Source of the DNA: Rikenellaceae bacterium
GTDB taxonomy: Bacteria > Bacteroidota > Bacteroidia > Bacteroidales > Rikenellaceae
Assembly: GCA_015059945.1 (NCBI GenBank)
Contig: SUZJ01000001.1
Coordinates: forward strand, 1 to 64,000
DNA length: 64,000 nucleotides
Direction of reading: 5' to 3'
The notes under the pieces were generated by a model. It was not told the DNA's origin and ran no database searches. It saw only the letters and a list, made by a program, of their open reading frames with translations. This document shows, piece after piece, positions 1 to 10,296 of this stretch. The position numbers were made by a program, and so were the translations under genes. Each line of letters opens with the position of its first letter. The first letter of the stretch is position 1.

Positions 1-170
1 ATGCACAAAACATAGACGAAAACCCGATGTTGAGATATTATATAGATAATACCTTTTCAATGTTAGATAAGTCTAATATTTCAACAGGCCTGCTTGCGGA
101 TTATGCGATAGATTTAATAGAGTGGTCTAACTACAATGGAGGTTCTTTTGTTTTTAATAACTCTCTATAA
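1..170 (+). CDS. C-terminal end of an unidentified protein (5' truncated)
   Basis: The frame that begins at base 3 is open from the window edge to the TAA at 168-170, giving the last 55 residues of a protein. The visible part is hydrophilic, with a short stretch GLLADYAIDLIEW followed by an Asn-rich end. I do not recognise the family with confidence. Similar wording (GLL-DY followed by an NG) occurs near some large secreted Bacteroidota proteins, but that is only a vague resemblance. A strong hairpin follows the stop at once, supporting a true gene end. AT content is higher than in the next gene. Confidence 0.55.
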   Translation, partial: AQNIDENPMLRYYIDNTFSMLDKSNISTGLLADYAIDLIEWSNYNGGSFVFNNSL

Positions 171-178
171 AAAAAGAT

Positions 179-198
179 GCGCCCGAAAGTTCGGGCGC
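179..198 (+). terminator. Hairpin after the first gene
   Basis: The arms GCGCCCGA and TCGGGCGC form a perfect 8-bp stem with an AAGT loop, just after the stop codon at 168-170 and an A-run. The downstream side is T/C-rich rather than a clean U-run, so intrinsic termination is likely but not ideal. Confidence 0.6.
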
Positions 199-202
199 AC
201 CA

Positions 203-238
203 TAATTCTCCATTCTCAATTCTCCATTCTCAATTCTT
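203..238. repeat. CATTCTCAATTCTC-type low-complexity repeat
   Basis: Short imperfect tandem copies of ATTCTC(C/A)A. The same wording recurs at 7234-7262 and, reversed, at 13766-13776. The repeat lies directly upstream of the PBP promoter box. Confidence 0.55.
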
Positions 239-242
239 TTTA

Positions 243-250
243 TATCTTTG
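243..250 (+). promoter_or_regulatory. Bacteroidota -7 box for the PBP gene
   Basis: TATCTTTG matches the TAnnTTTG -7 consensus, 57 bp before the start codon. No TTTG or TTG is seen at the expected -33 distance because the upstream bases are the low-complexity repeat, so strength is uncertain. Confidence 0.5.
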
Positions 251-306
251 CGGGTTGTAAGTTGGGTTAATGGGCCAACTGCGCGATTAAAGAAACGAGA
301 AAAACA

Positions 307-2721
307 ATGAAGAGATACAGCGATTTATCTAAGGCATCGAAGGTTACACTGTGGTTTTGGACCATCGTGGGTGTGCCCACCGTAGCCTTCCTCACAATGA
401 TTGTGCTCACCGCAGTGGGCACCTTCGGCAAACTGCCCTCGTTCGAGGAGCTCGAAAACCCAAAGAGCAATCTGGCAACCGAAATCTACTCCGAGGATGG
501 TGTGTTGCTCGGCTCGTACTACGTTCAGAACCGCTCGTATGTCGACTACGACGAGCTCTCACCTGCGCTGGTGGCTGCACTTATCGCCACCGAGGATGCC
601 CGATTTAAGAGCCACTCGGGTATCGACTTCATCTCGCTCGCCCGCGTGGGTATCAAGACCATTGTGCTGGGCGATAGAGGCCAGGGTGGCGGCTCGACCA
701 TCACTCAGCAGCTGGCCAAAAACCTCTTCCCACGCGATACTGCCCGCAACCAGTCGAAGCTTGTACGCACAGGCAAACTGGTGGTGGCCAAGTTCAAAGA
801 GTGGATTACGGCCGTCAAGTTGGAGCACAACTACACCAAAGACGAGATTGTGGCCATGTACTTCAACACCGTATTCTTCGGCAGCAACGCCTACGGTATC
901 AAGGCTGCCAGCAAGACCTTCTTTGGCAAAGAGCCCAGCGAGATAAACGTACAGGAGGCCGCAGTACTGGTGGGTGCCGTAAATGCCCCCACCCGTTACA
1001 GCCCCATTCGCAACCCCGAGAACTCGCTCAAAAGGCGCAATACGGTTATGGCCCGTATGGAGGCGGGAGGTTACATCACCAAGGCCCAGCTCGACTCGCT
1101 CAAAGCGCTGCCCATCGAGCTCGACTTCTCGCCCTCGTCGCACAACGAAGGACTGGCAACCTACTTCCGCGAGATGATTAGGCTCACGATGACCTCGCCC
1201 AAGCCTACGCGCAATATGTACTACACCAAGTACGACTACGAGAAGGAGGTCGAGCGCTGGGAGAACAACCCCCTCTATGGCTGGTGCTTGAAGAACAAAA
1301 AGGCCGACGGCACGACATACAACATCTACCGCGATGGTTTGAAGATTTACACCACCCTCAACTCCACAATGCAGCGCTATGCCGAGGAGGCTGTGCAGAA
1401 GCAGCTCGCCGAGCAGATACAGCCCGCAATGGACCAGCAGTGGCGTAGCACCCGAGTGCTCTTCAACGACCTCGAGAAGGAGGATATAGACAAGATTATG
1501 AACCGCGCCATTCGCCAATCGGACCGCTACCGCGAGATGAAAGACGACGGCTACACCGATAGCGAGATTAACGAGGCGTTCAATACCAAGGTGAGGGCCA
1601 AGATTTTCACCTACAAGGGCGAGGTCGATACGCTCATCACCCCTCGCGACTCTATTCTGCACCACAAGCGCATTATGCGAGCCTCGCTGATGGCGGTCGA
1701 TCCCCACACCGGCCAAGTCAAGGCCTATGTTGGTGGCCCCAACTTCCGCTACTTCAAGTACGATATGGTCAAGCAGGGCAAGCGTCAGGTGGGCTCGACA
1801 ATCAAGCCCTTTATCTACACTTTCGCCTTTGACCACCTGGGCTACAACCCCTGTACTATGGTGCCCAACCTGCCCGTAACCATCGAGACTTATACAGGCG
1901 AGGCGTGGACCCCCAAAGAGGCGGGCACAAAGGTTGTCTACGATGGCGAGCTCTACCCCCTCAAATGGGGCTTGGCGCGTAGCCGCAACAACTACTCGGC
2001 CTGGATTATGAAGCAGGCTAATCAGCCCGAGGCGGTGGCCGACTTTATACACAATATGGGTATTATGAGCTTCCTCGACCCTGTGAACGCAATCTGTCTG
2101 GGTACGCCCGACGTGTCGCTGTTTGAGATGGTGGGTGCCTACTCGACCTTCGTAAACCGCGGTGTCTACACCGAGCCCATATTTGTAACACGCATCGAGG
2201 ATAGGCACGGCAACGTGCTGGCCGAGTTCTCGCCCACAAGCACTGTGGCCATAAGCGAACAGACCGCCTACACTATGATTGATATGCTGCGCGCAGTAGT
2301 TCAGCGCGGTACGGGTGGCCGACTGATTCGCGACTACGGCCAAGCTGCAACCGAGGTGGGTGGCAAAACGGGTACCTCGCAAGAGAACCGCGATGCTTGG
2401 TTTATGTGCGTAGCGCCCAACCTTGTGGGTGGCGTATGGGTAGGTGGCGAGGACCAGAGCGTACACCTCTCGGCCAGGGGCGAAGGCTCGGTGGTGGCTC
2501 TGCCCATCTTTGGCGAGTTTTTGCGCAAGGTGCAGCAGGATGGCTCGCTGGGTGTTACGGTCGAGGATACCTTCTACCGCCCCGCAGGAGCCAAGGAGTA
2601 TGACTGCTGGGATGGCTCCATAACCATCGAGGATGTCGAGAACGAGGGCGAAGAGGGCGAAGAGGTTATTGAAGAGAAGCCCAGCGACGTAATCTTCGAG
2701 GACGACGAAGAGTTCTTTTAG
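307..2721 (+). CDS. Class A penicillin-binding protein (PBP1A-type transglycosylase/transpeptidase)
   Basis: This 804-residue membrane-anchored enzyme polymerises lipid II into glycan strands and cross-links the stem peptides in the periplasm. A single N-terminal membrane segment lies at about 12-37. The GT51 domain shows EDARF at 96-100 (E96 is the expected catalytic Glu) and GGGSTITQQLAKN near 127-139. The transpeptidase domain has all three motifs: STIK (S497 nucleophile, K500), SRN (559-561) and KTG (687-689). The last ~30 residues are very acidic and end EEFF. Length and domain order fit PBP1A/MrcA, but several class A paralogues are possible in Bacteroidota, so no symbol is given. It stands alone, 78 bp before asd. 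Confidence 0.93.
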   Translation: MKRYSDLSKASKVTLWFWTIVGVPTVAFLTMIVLTAVGTFGKLPSFEELENPKSNLATEIYSEDGVLLGSYYVQNRSYVDYDELSPALVAALIATEDARFKSHSGIDFISLARVGIKTIVLGDRGQGGGSTITQQLAKNLFPRDTARNQSKLVRTGKLVVAKFKEWITAVKLEHNYTKDEIVAMYFNTVFFGSNAYGIKAASKTFFGKEPSEINVQEAAVLVGAVNAPTRYSPIRNPENSLKRRNTVMARMEAGGYITKAQLDSLKALPIELDFSPSSHNEGLATYFREMIRLTMTSPKPTRNMYYTKYDYEKEVERWENNPLYGWCLKNKKADGTTYNIYRDGLKIYTTLNSTMQRYAEEAVQKQLAEQIQPAMDQQWRSTRVLFNDLEKEDIDKIMNRAIRQSDRYREMKDDGYTDSEINEAFNTKVRAKIFTYKGEVDTLITPRDSILHHKRIMRASLMAVDPHTGQVKAYVGGPNFRYFKYDMVKQGKRQVGSTIKPFIYTFAFDHLGYNPCTMVPNLPVTIETYTGEAWTPKEAGTKVVYDGELYPLKWGLARSRNNYSAWIMKQANQPEAVADFIHNMGIMSFLDPVNAICLGTPDVSLFEMVGAYSTFVNRGVYTEPIFVTRIEDRHGNVLAEFSPTSTVAISEQTAYTMIDMLRAVVQRGTGGRLIRDYGQAATEVGGKTGTSQENRDAWFMCVAPNLVGGVWVGGEDQSVHLSARGEGSVVALPIFGEFLRKVQQDGSLGVTVEDTFYRPAGAKEYDCWDGSITIEDVENEGEEGEEVIEEKPSDVIFEDDEEFF

Positions 2722-2799
2722 AGTAAAGTAATTTAGGGTAAGTGAATACAATATAGGTATATAACAAGTTAGGTATATCACAAACATCACATAACAACT

Positions 2800-3801
2800 A
2801 TGAAAGTGGCAATCGTTGGCGCAAGTGGCGCCGTAGGACAAGAGTTCCTGAGAATACTGGCAGAGAGAAATTTCCCCGTAGACGAGCTCTACCTCTTTGG
2901 TAGCGAGCGTAGTGCAGGGCGCGAATATGAGTTCAAGGGCAAGAAGGTAAAGGTACAACTACTCGCCCACAACGACGACTTCAAGGGTATCGACGTGGCC
3001 TTTGTGTCGGCAGGTGGCTCGACCTCCAAAGAGTTCGAAAAGACCATCACCAAGTATGGTACCATAATGATTGACAACTCGAGCGCCTTCCGTATGGATG
3101 CCGACGTGCCCCTGGTAGTGCCCGAGGTTAATCCCGAGGATGCTCACAACACCCCCCGCAACGTCATCGCCAACCCCAACTGCTCGACTATACAGATGGT
3201 CGTAGCTCTGGCCGCACTCGAAAAGGTGGCCCACATCAAACGTGTACACGTGGCAACCTATCAGGCCGCTAGTGGTGCAGGTGCAATGGGCATTGCCGAG
3301 CTCGAACAGCAGTACCACCAGATTGCCGCAGGCGAGCAGCCCACAGTGAGCAAGTTTGCTTACCAGCTGGCCGGTAACGTCATCCCCCACATCGACGTCT
3401 TCACCGACAACGACTACACCAAAGAGGAACTCAAGATGTACTACGAGACCCAGAAGATTATGCACTCCGACATTGCCGTCAGCGCTACCTGCGTGCGAGT
3501 ACCCGTAGCGAGGGCCCACTCCGAGGCCATTTGGGTTGAGTTCGAGAGGCCCGTAAGCGTGGCCGAGGCCAAGGCTGCTCTGGCAGCGGGCGAGGGCTTG
3601 GTGGTGGAGGATGTGCCCACCGAGAAGAAGTACCCAATGCCTCTCTTTGTGGCCGAGACTACTCCCGTATTTGTGGGCCGCATCAGGGAGGATATTGCCA
3701 ACCCCTGTGGCCTGACCTTCTGGTGCGTGGCCGACCAAATCCGCAAGGGTGCCGCCCTGAACGCTGTGCAGATAGCCGAAAAGCTGTTCGCCACACGATA
3801 A
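2800..3801 (+). CDS. asd: Aspartate-semialdehyde dehydrogenase
   Basis: A 333-residue cytoplasmic enzyme that reduces aspartyl-4-phosphate to aspartate semialdehyde with NADPH. This feeds lysine, diaminopimelate, threonine and methionine synthesis, so it supports the cell-wall peptide next to the PBP gene. The N-terminus carries the nucleotide-binding GASGAVGQ at 7-14. The catalytic Cys is C128 in NPNCST, and the conserved active-site His is H240 in [10 protein letters not shown]. Length is typical of the short bacterial form. The upstream gap holds two copies of TAGGTATAT but no TAnnTTTG box, so co-transcription with the PBP gene is possible. It converges on the MFS gene across a shared terminator. 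Confidence 0.96.
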   Translation: MKVAIVGASGAVGQEFLRILAERNFPVDELYLFGSERSAGREYEFKGKKVKVQLLAHNDDFKGIDVAFVSAGGSTSKEFEKTITKYGTIMIDNSSAFRMDADVPLVVPEVNPEDAHNTPRNVIANPNCSTIQMVVALAALEKVAHIKRVHVATYQAASGAGAMGIAELEQQYHQIAAGEQPTVSKFAYQLAGNVIPHIDVFTDNDYTKEELKMYYETQKIMHSDIAVSATCVRVPVARAHSEAIWVEFERPVSVAEAKAALAAGEGLVVEDVPTEKKYPMPLFVAETTPVFVGRIREDIANPCGLTFWCVADQIRKGAALNAVQIAEKLFATR

Positions 3802-3830
3802 GGAATTAGGTCAGTCGATGGCCGACTATA

Positions 3831-3873
3831 CAAAGAAAGCCCGATGCAAAAGTTTTGCATCGGGCTTTCTTTG
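3831..3873. terminator. Bidirectional terminator between asd and the MFS gene
   Basis: A long, nearly perfect inverted repeat (CAAAGAAAGCCCGATGCAAAA and its complement) lies between two convergent genes. The A/T-rich outer ends provide a T-tract on either strand, so it can end transcription in both directions. Confidence 0.88.
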
Positions 3874-3895
3874 TGTATGGCTGTAAGCGAGCGCC

Positions 3896-5257
3896 TTATT
3901 TCTTGATGTTGGGCTCCTCGAGACCGTAGTTGTTCTTGCGGTTCTCTCGTTTGAGCCACAAGCTGAACAGCAGAGCCAGCACGCCAAACGACGAGAAGAT
4001 AACCATAGGCAGGGTGTAACCACCGGTTGCGTCGAGCACCTCGCCAATCAGAATGGGCACTGCAAACAGACCGATGTTCTGAATCCAGAAGATGATGCAG
4101 TAGGCCGAGCCCAAGATGCGGTTGTCGATAATCTTGGGTACGCTGGGCCACAGAGCTGCGGGCACAAGCGAGAACGATACACCCAAGATAACGATAATCG
4201 AAATAGCCAACCACTTGTAGGGGAATGCGGGCAGTAGGAAAGCAAAGCTCAGGTGGCAGATAATCATCACCAGCGAGCCCACCATCAGCATCGAAGCAGC
4301 CTTACCCTTGTTGTCGATAAATGCACCCAGGACGGGGGTAAGCACCATTGCCAAGATGGGGAAGCAGCTGAACAGCTGTGCGCCATTCTCTACACCCAGA
4401 GTGGTATTGAGGAAGTCGGGAGCGTAGCGCTGGAAGGGGAAGATTGCCGAGTAGTAGAGCACACACAGCAGAGCCACCAGCCAGAACATCTTGCTCGAAA
4501 AGATTTTGCCCAGGTCTTTGAACTTGAACTCCTCTTCGTTGGCCTCTTTGGTCAGCTCACCGGCAGCCTCAAGCTGTTTGTCGAATTTCTTGTCGAGAAC
4601 TACAAATACGGTGTAGAAGATAAGGCCGATAATGAGCAGAATTGCGCCAAAGGCAACGGGAGCCGACACGTTCTGGCCAAACTTCTCAAATACCATAGGC
4701 GAGAGCCACATTGCTGCAAATACGCCCAAACGTGCAATCGACATCTCCAAGCCCATAGCCATAGCCATCTCTTTACCCTTGAACCACTTGGCAATAGCTT
4801 TCGACACTGTGGTACCTGCCATCTCGCAGCCGCAGCCAAAAATCATAAAGCCCAAGCACGACATCTTGGCGGTTGCGGGCAGAGCCACCCACCACGAGCC
4901 GAGCCACTGCTCCAAGCCGCTACCGATAAACCAGTCGCTCATACCGTAGAACTTGATGCAGGCACCGATAACCATCAGCGAGGCCGACAGCAGACCTGTG
5001 AAGCGGATACCCATCTTGTCGAGGATGATACCTGCGAAGATGAGGAAGAAGCAGAACACATTGAGGAAGTACTCGCTGGCTGCATAGGTGCCGAAGGTGC
5101 CGCTATCCCAACCGAGCGAACTTTCGAGTTGGCTTTTCAGTGGCGACAGCATATCGACAAACATATAGCCAAAGAACATCATCAGTGCGATGAGAATCAA
5201 CGCCGACCAACGGATAAAGGCCGAGTCGTTAAGTTTCTTTTGAATTTGTGCTACCAT
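3896..5257 (-). CDS. Major facilitator superfamily transporter, substrate unknown
   Basis: A 453-residue inner-membrane protein with about 12 hydrophobic segments in two halves, joined by a charged central loop around residues 215-240 (KKFDKQLEAAGELTKEANEEEF). An MFS motif-A-like stretch, ILDKMGIRFTG, follows the second segment. Transport by alternating access is known for the family, but nothing in the sequence fixes the substrate. Homologues of the MFSD1/oxalate-formate-like groups have this layout, which is only a suggestion. The start is 29 bp downstream of the TPR gene's stop, so the two are probably one transcript. Codon use matches the neighbours. Confidence 0.85.
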   Translation of the reverse strand: MVAQIQKKLNDSAFIRWSALILIALMMFFGYMFVDMLSPLKSQLESSLGWDSGTFGTYAASEYFLNVFCFFLIFAGIILDKMGIRFTGLLSASLMVIGACIKFYGMSDWFIGSGLEQWLGSWWVALPATAKMSCLGFMIFGCGCEMAGTTVSKAIAKWFKGKEMAMAMGLEMSIARLGVFAAMWLSPMVFEKFGQNVSAPVAFGAILLIIGLIFYTVFVVLDKKFDKQLEAAGELTKEANEEEFKFKDLGKIFSSKMFWLVALLCVLYYSAIFPFQRYAPDFLNTTLGVENGAQLFSCFPILAMVLTPVLGAFIDNKGKAASMLMVGSLVMIICHLSFAFLLPAFPYKWLAISIIVILGVSFSLVPAALWPSVPKIIDNRILGSAYCIIFWIQNIGLFAVPILIGEVLDATGGYTLPMVIFSSFGVLALLFSLWLKRENRKNNYGLEEPNIKK

Positions 5258-5286
5258 AGTTTTGTTTTTGTGTGTTTTTTGTGTTA

Positions 5287-7239
5287 TTAGTTTGTTGAGT
5301 ATCTCTTGATTACGTCATAAGCCTCTTTTATACCCAGCTCGCCTGCCTTGCTCAGGTCGATGCACCCCTTGCGGGTATCTTTCATATAGATTTGCACCAG
5401 TCCTCGGTTAAAGTAGGCATCGGCCAACTCGGGTGCCAGCTCAATAGCTCGGGTGTAGTCGTCGTAGGCGGCAGGCATATCGCCCGCGAGGGCATAGAGG
5501 TTTGCTCGGTTGAAGTATATGTAGGCCAACTCGGGATAGAGCCTTGCGGCGCTATTCAGGTCGGCAATGGCCTCGTCGTAGCTGTAGGTATGCGTGGGGT
5601 TGTGCTGCAACACCATATCCGAGTCGATAGATATACGGTCGGTGCGGTTGATTGAGGATATAAAGTCAATCATCTCGGCCCTTGCCACAGCCCTATTTAT
5701 ATATAGGAATGGGTTGTTGGGGTTGTCGAGTATGGCCTCGGTGAAGAGGTTTACCGACGAGGTGTACTGCCTTACGCCCAACTGACTTATGCCATACTTA
5801 AACTTGCCGAGCCACTCGTAGGCCCCCTTTTCGTAACCTCTGTCGAGCAACTGCATCGAGTCGGCCACCAGGGTTGTGGGGTTGTTGGTAAAGACAATGT
5901 TGGTATCGGCCACCTCGCCCTCGAAGGCCACCAGTCGCTCAGCATAGTAGTGCCTCTGGGTGGGATTGGGCTCGGCCACCAGCACAAAGCGGAACATTGG
6001 TCGCAGGGTAATGGGCTTTTCGTTTTGGTCGGTCAGCTTGCGCCCCGCCAGTTTTGACTCAAACGACACCAGCTGGTTGAAACGGCTCGAGGTGTCGGCG
6101 TAGATAGAGAACTCCTCGGGGTTTTCATCCAGTCGGGCCTCGTACTCCTCAATCTTGCGTGTAGCGATGGCTCGGTCGTGGTTGGCGCCTGCAATGTCGT
6201 GTATGCGCTCCTTCACGAGGGCCCTGTTGAGGTAGGCATTTGCAAAGTCGGGATAGAGCTCAATGGCCTTTGAGTAGTCGCCCAACGACTCGGCAAAGCG
6301 GCCCAGTTGGAGGTAGACACCCGCACGATTGTAGTAGCCCTTGACGTTGTCGGGGGCGTGACGCAATACCTCGTCGTAGTTCTCCAGAGCCTTTTGGTAG
6401 TCGCCCGTAATGGAGTAGACAATAGCCCTGTCGAAGTAGGCGCCCACAACGTAGTTGTCCAGCTCGATAACCTTGTCAAAGTCGGCCAGAGCCTCATCGT
6501 AGCGCTCCAACTCGCAGTATACCAGTGCGCGGTTGAAGAGGGGTTGCAGATAGGTGCTGTCGCACTTGATGGCCATATCGAAGTTTTCCAGCGCCCCCTG
6601 GTTGTCACCCTGCTGCATCAGCAACATAGCCTTCTGGTTGTAGCCCTCGGTGTAGTTGCGATTGGTGCGTATGGCCTTGTCGAAACAGCCGTGAGCCCCC
6701 AGCGTGTCGCGCAGGTTGAGCAGTGCCACACCGCGATTGATGTGAGTCTGGGCATCCTTGTCGGTGAAGCGCAAAATCATATCAAAGTCTACCAACGACT
6801 TTACGAACTGCTTGTTGCGCAGGTGTGTAACGCCACGCGAGTAGTACGAGTTTGGCAGGTCGGGCCTCAGGTCGATGGCTGCCGTCAGGTCGCTGATAGC
6901 ATCTTCGTAGTTGCCCAGCTCCGAGCGCACGATGCCTCGGTAGTGGAACGCCTCGGTGTAGACGGGGTTGATGTCGATAGCTCGGGTGAGGTCTTGCTCG
7001 GCACCGAGCAGGTCGCCCAGCCCCAACTTGGCATAGCCGCGCAGGTAGTAAGCCTCGTAGGACTCTTTGTCGCTGCGCAACAGCACATTGAGAATGTCGA
7101 TAGCCTCTTTGTAGTTGTCGGCCGCCAGCAGGTTACGACTTGCCCAAGCAATATAACGCTTGTTGTACTGGGCCTCGCACCTCTCGGGCACAAAGCTCAG
7201 CACAAAAACCAACAATGCTATGTAGAGAAGCTTTCTCAA
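5287..7239 (-). CDS. Secreted tetratricopeptide-repeat protein
   Basis: 650 residues with a signal peptide at about 1-23 (hydrophobic core LLYIALLVFVLSF, likely cleavage near EA-QY). Consecutive 34-residue TPR units run from about 30 to 355, with typical A-Y-x-N-R-A/G and Y-x-x-A-L-x-D signatures. A stretch of roughly 360-465 does not look like TPR (it includes KLTDQNEKPITLRPMF), and further TPR units follow to the end. TPR arrays are protein-binding scaffolds, and the signal peptide places this one in the periplasm or at the outer membrane. The partner is unknown. It is upstream of the MFS gene in the same direction and separated from valS by an 84-bp dispersed repeat. Confidence 0.85.
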   Translation of the reverse strand: MRKLLYIALLVFVLSFVPERCEAQYNKRYIAWASRNLLAADNYKEAIDILNVLLRSDKESYEAYYLRGYAKLGLGDLLGAEQDLTRAIDINPVYTEAFHYRGIVRSELGNYEDAISDLTAAIDLRPDLPNSYYSRGVTHLRNKQFVKSLVDFDMILRFTDKDAQTHINRGVALLNLRDTLGAHGCFDKAIRTNRNYTEGYNQKAMLLMQQGDNQGALENFDMAIKCDSTYLQPLFNRALVYCELERYDEALADFDKVIELDNYVVGAYFDRAIVYSITGDYQKALENYDEVLRHAPDNVKGYYNRAGVYLQLGRFAESLGDYSKAIELYPDFANAYLNRALVKERIHDIAGANHDRAIATRKIEEYEARLDENPEEFSIYADTSSRFNQLVSFESKLAGRKLTDQNEKPITLRPMFRFVLVAEPNPTQRHYYAERLVAFEGEVADTNIVFTNNPTTLVADSMQLLDRGYEKGAYEWLGKFKYGISQLGVRQYTSSVNLFTEAILDNPNNPFLYINRAVARAEMIDFISSINRTDRISIDSDMVLQHNPTHTYSYDEAIADLNSAARLYPELAYIYFNRANLYALAGDMPAAYDDYTRAIELAPELADAYFNRGLVQIYMKDTRKGCIDLSKAGELGIKEAYDVIKRYSTN

Positions 7240-7262
7240 TTCTCAATTCTCAATTCTCAATT
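7234..7262. repeat. TCTCAATTCTCAATT tandem repeat
   Basis: About four copies of CTCAATT overlap the first codons of the TPR gene and abut the 84-bp dispersed repeat. The wording is the same as at 203-238. Confidence 0.55.
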
Positions 7263-7341
7263 GACCAAGCTAACGCTTGCTCTAAAATGCTCACGCTCGG
7301 CATAGCTTGCAAGCAATCTCTGCTCTCGCTTACTCGCATTT
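7258..7341 (-). repeat. 84-bp dispersed intergenic repeat, copy 1
   Basis: The reverse complement of this segment matches 13859-13942 at 81 of 84 positions by eye. It lies wholly in the gap between valS and the TPR gene, contains the palindrome GCTTGCAAGC, and is flanked by CAATT-type repeats. No coding potential was seen. Confidence 0.85.
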
Positions 7342-7365
7342 GCCTCAATTTTCAATTCAAACTCC

Positions 7366-9996
7366 TTACTTTTTCAGTGCAGTCATTCGCTCGCGGATAG
7401 CGGCCAGTTTGGCCTCGGCATCGCGCTGTTTGTTGCGTTCGTTCTCGACCACTGCTGCGGGGGCATTGGCCACAAAGCGCTCGTTCGACAGCTTGGCCAT
7501 AACACCGCGCAAGAAACCCTCGTAGTGGGCCAAGTCTTTCTCCAACTTGGCAATCTCCTCCTCTACGTTGATATTCTCGCTCATAGGAACGAAGTACTGG
7601 GTGGTCTTAACTATGAAGGCCGAAGCGGTGGGGTTCTTCTCGGCAACCTCACTGATGGCCGACAGGTTTGCCATCTTCACAACCACCGAGTTGAGCTCGG
7701 CGTGGTAGTTCTCGTCGGCAATCACCTCGAGAGCCATCTGCTCCTTATTAGGTACGTTTTTCTGAGCCCTGATATTGCGTACACCCGTTACAACCTCGCG
7801 TGCCAGGTCGAAGGCTGCCAGCAGAGCCTCATCAACCTCGCCCGCTGCAGGCATCTGGCTCAGCATAACACTCTCGCCCTCGGTGCGCTCTTTGACATTC
7901 TGCCACAGTTCCTCGGTAACGAAGGGCATAAAGGGGTGGAGCACCTGCAACAGCTTCTCGAAGAAGCCCTTGGTGGCCTCGACGGTAGCTGCGTCGGCAG
8001 GCGAGCCGTATGCGGGTTTAACCATCTCGAGGTACCAACCGCTGAAATCATCCCAGAAGAGTTTGTAGGCGGTCATCATAGCATCCGAGATGCGGTAGGC
8101 TGCAAAGTGGTCGTCAATCTCCTTCAAAGCCTTGTTCAGCACTGCATCGAACCACTTGATAGCCAACTGCGAGTGCTCGGGCTGAGCGATGGTGTTATCA
8201 ACGCTCCAAGTGCCCAGCAGGCGGTAGGCATTCCAAATCTTGTTGCAGAAGTTACGGCCCTGCTCGCAGAGGCTCTCGTCAAACATCAGGTCGTTACCGG
8301 CCGAGGTGCAGAGCATCAGTGCCACCCTCACACCGTCGGCACCATACTGGGCAATCAGGTCCAGTGGATCGGGCGAGTTGCCCAACTGCTTCGACATCTT
8401 GCGGCCCAGTTTGTCGCGCACAATACCGGTGAAGTATACGTTGCGGAAAGGCCTCTCGCCCCTCCACTCATAGCCCGCCATAATCATTCGGGCAACCCAG
8501 AAGAAGATAATATCGGGACCGGTCACCAGGTCGTTGGTGGGATAGTAGTACTTAATCTCCTCGTTCTCGGGGTTGCGGATGCCGTCGAATACGCTGATGG
8601 GCCACAACCACGAGCTGAACCAAGTATCGAGTACATCCTCATCTTGGCGCAGGTCGGCCAGCGTGAGCGACTCATCACCACTCTTCTGGCGAGCCAGTTG
8701 CAGAGCCTCCTCGGCACTCTCGGCCACCACGAAGCCACCTTTGGGCAGGTAGTAGGCAGGGATGCGCTGGCCCCACCAGAGCTGACGCGAGATGCACCAG
8801 TCTTTGATGTTCTCCATCCAGTGGCGGTAGGTATTTTTGTACTTCTCGGGCACAAATTTGATTACATCTTCGAGCACTGCGGCAGTTGCGGGTTTGGCCA
8901 ACTCCTCCATCGAGAGGAACCACTGCATCGACAACTTGGGCTCGATAGCCACGCCTGTACGCTCCGAGTAACCCACGTTGTTGGTGTAGGCCTCGGTCTT
9001 TTCGAGCAGGCCTGCGGCAGCCAAGTCGCCCTCAATCACCTTGCGGCACTCAAAGCGGTCCATACCCACATAGAGGCCCACCTTGTCGTTGATGGTGCCG
9101 TCGGGGTTGAAGATGTCGATTGTTTCCAGACCATACTTCTCGCCCAGCATATAGTCATTTACGTCGTGTGCGGGGGTAACTTTCAGCGCACCTGTACCAA
9201 ACTCGATATCGACATACTCGTCGCGAATTACGGGCACCGAGCGACCAACCAGAGGTACGATAACCCTTGCATCGGCAGGCAGGTCGGCATAACGGGGGTC
9301 GTTGGGGTTTACACACACTGCCGAGTCGCCCAAGATGGTCTCGGGACGGGTGGTAGCCACAATCAGCGAGCGGTCGCTACCCTCGACCTTGTAGCGCAGG
9401 TAGTAGAACTTGCCCTGCGACTCTTTGTAGATAACCTCCTCGTCCGACAGAGCGGTCTGTGCCGAGGGGTCCCAGTTTACCATCCTCACGCCACGGTAGA
9501 TTTTGCCCTTGTTGTAGAGGTCTACAAATACCTTGATAACACCCTCGGTGCGAGCCTCGTCCATAGTGAAGCAGGTGCGGTCCCAGTCGCACGAAGCGCC
9601 CAAGTGGCGGAGCTGTTTGAGGATTATGCCGCCGTGTTTCTCTTTCCACTCCCAGGCGTGGGCCAAGAACTCTTCGCGAGTCAGGTCGGCCTTGTCGATA
9701 CCCTCGGCTTTGAGTTTAGCCACCACCTTGGCCTCGGTTGCAATAGAGGCGTGGTCGGTGCCGGGTACCCAGCAGGCGTTGTAGCCCTTCATACGGGCGC
9801 GACGCACCAACACATCCTGCAAGGTGTTGTTGAGCATATGGCCCATATGGAGCATACCCGTCACGTTTGGTGGGGGAATAACGATGGTGTAGGGCTCACG
9901 GTTGTCGGGTTCGGAGTGGAACATTCGGTGTGCCATCCAGTAGTCGTACCACTTACCTTCGATGGTCTGTGGGGTGTATTTGTCGGCGATTTGCAT
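7366..9996 (-). CDS. valS: Valyl-tRNA synthetase
   Basis: An 876-residue class Ia synthetase that charges tRNA-Val and edits mischarged threonine. The HIGH-class motif is HMGH at 50-53 within [13 protein letters not shown]. The KMSKS-class motif is KMSKQ at 533-537; Gln at the fifth position is an acceptable variant. The CP1 editing domain spans about 200-350 ([10 protein letters not shown] at 215-224), and a C-terminal coiled coil starts near 815. I chose the ATG at 9996, which gives MQIADKY, because the 22 codons upstream overlap the promoter and encode non-conserved sequence. It is divergent from lon, with a promoter of its own. Confidence 0.96.
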   Translation of the reverse strand: MQIADKYTPQTIEGKWYDYWMAHRMFHSEPDNREPYTIVIPPPNVTGMLHMGHMLNNTLQDVLVRRARMKGYNACWVPGTDHASIATEAKVVAKLKAEGIDKADLTREEFLAHAWEWKEKHGGIILKQLRHLGASCDWDRTCFTMDEARTEGVIKVFVDLYNKGKIYRGVRMVNWDPSAQTALSDEEVIYKESQGKFYYLRYKVEGSDRSLIVATTRPETILGDSAVCVNPNDPRYADLPADARVIVPLVGRSVPVIRDEYVDIEFGTGALKVTPAHDVNDYMLGEKYGLETIDIFNPDGTINDKVGLYVGMDRFECRKVIEGDLAAAGLLEKTEAYTNNVGYSERTGVAIEPKLSMQWFLSMEELAKPATAAVLEDVIKFVPEKYKNTYRHWMENIKDWCISRQLWWGQRIPAYYLPKGGFVVAESAEEALQLARQKSGDESLTLADLRQDEDVLDTWFSSWLWPISVFDGIRNPENEEIKYYYPTNDLVTGPDIIFFWVARMIMAGYEWRGERPFRNVYFTGIVRDKLGRKMSKQLGNSPDPLDLIAQYGADGVRVALMLCTSAGNDLMFDESLCEQGRNFCNKIWNAYRLLGTWSVDNTIAQPEHSQLAIKWFDAVLNKALKEIDDHFAAYRISDAMMTAYKLFWDDFSGWYLEMVKPAYGSPADAATVEATKGFFEKLLQVLHPFMPFVTEELWQNVKERTEGESVMLSQMPAAGEVDEALLAAFDLAREVVTGVRNIRAQKNVPNKEQMALEVIADENYHAELNSVVVKMANLSAISEVAEKNPTASAFIVKTTQYFVPMSENINVEEEIAKLEKDLAHYEGFLRGVMAKLSNERFVANAPAAVVENERNKQRDAEAKLAAIRERMTALKK

Positions 9997-10040
9997 AGTT
10001 TGTATGTTTTTTGTTTTGTTGATTCGTGTCCTAAAACTTG

Positions 10041-10070
10041 CAAATATAATCAAAAAAGTCAAACGTCAAA
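10041..10070 (-). promoter_or_regulatory. Promoter of valS
   Basis: On the minus strand TATATTTG (10048 to 10041) matches TAnnTTTG, and TTTG (10070 to 10067) lies 18 bp upstream. The box is 45 bp before the chosen valS start. Confidence 0.6.
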
Positions 10071-10231
10071 CGACAACCCACCCTCTAAAACGGCCTACGG
10101 CCGCGAAAAACCCTATTAACTGCCCAAATTATGCGCCTTACAGCCCAAATAACCCCATTTTCTATGGGCTCGTTAAACGGATTGTTGATAACTTTTTGGC
10201 GTGGTGTGCAACTTTTGGGCACGAAAGTCGT

Positions 10232-10239
10232 TATATTTG
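10232..10239 (+). promoter_or_regulatory. -7 box upstream of lon
   Basis: TATATTTG matches TAnnTTTG, 57 bp before the lon ATG. The nearest upstream TTTG (10214-10217) is only 14 bp away, so the -33 element is not ideal. Confidence 0.5.
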
Positions 10240-10296
10240 CCGTTACATTATGGCGTAATGTTTTTTTACGAGTAAAAAAGAGAACACCTAAGAGAT

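Noticed and set aside
559-2958. 799-codon open frame antisense to the PBP gene
   Set aside because: It mirrors the codon bias of the sense gene, has no recognisable domain and no start context. Similar long antisense frames occur opposite valS (7525-10119), the flavoprotein gene (22462-24411), fusA (48319-50436) and leuS (52100-54286).
7530-9996. KMSKQ in ValRS as a damaged active site
   Set aside because: The fifth residue of this motif varies in natural synthetases, and the rest of the protein is intact, so the enzyme is probably active.
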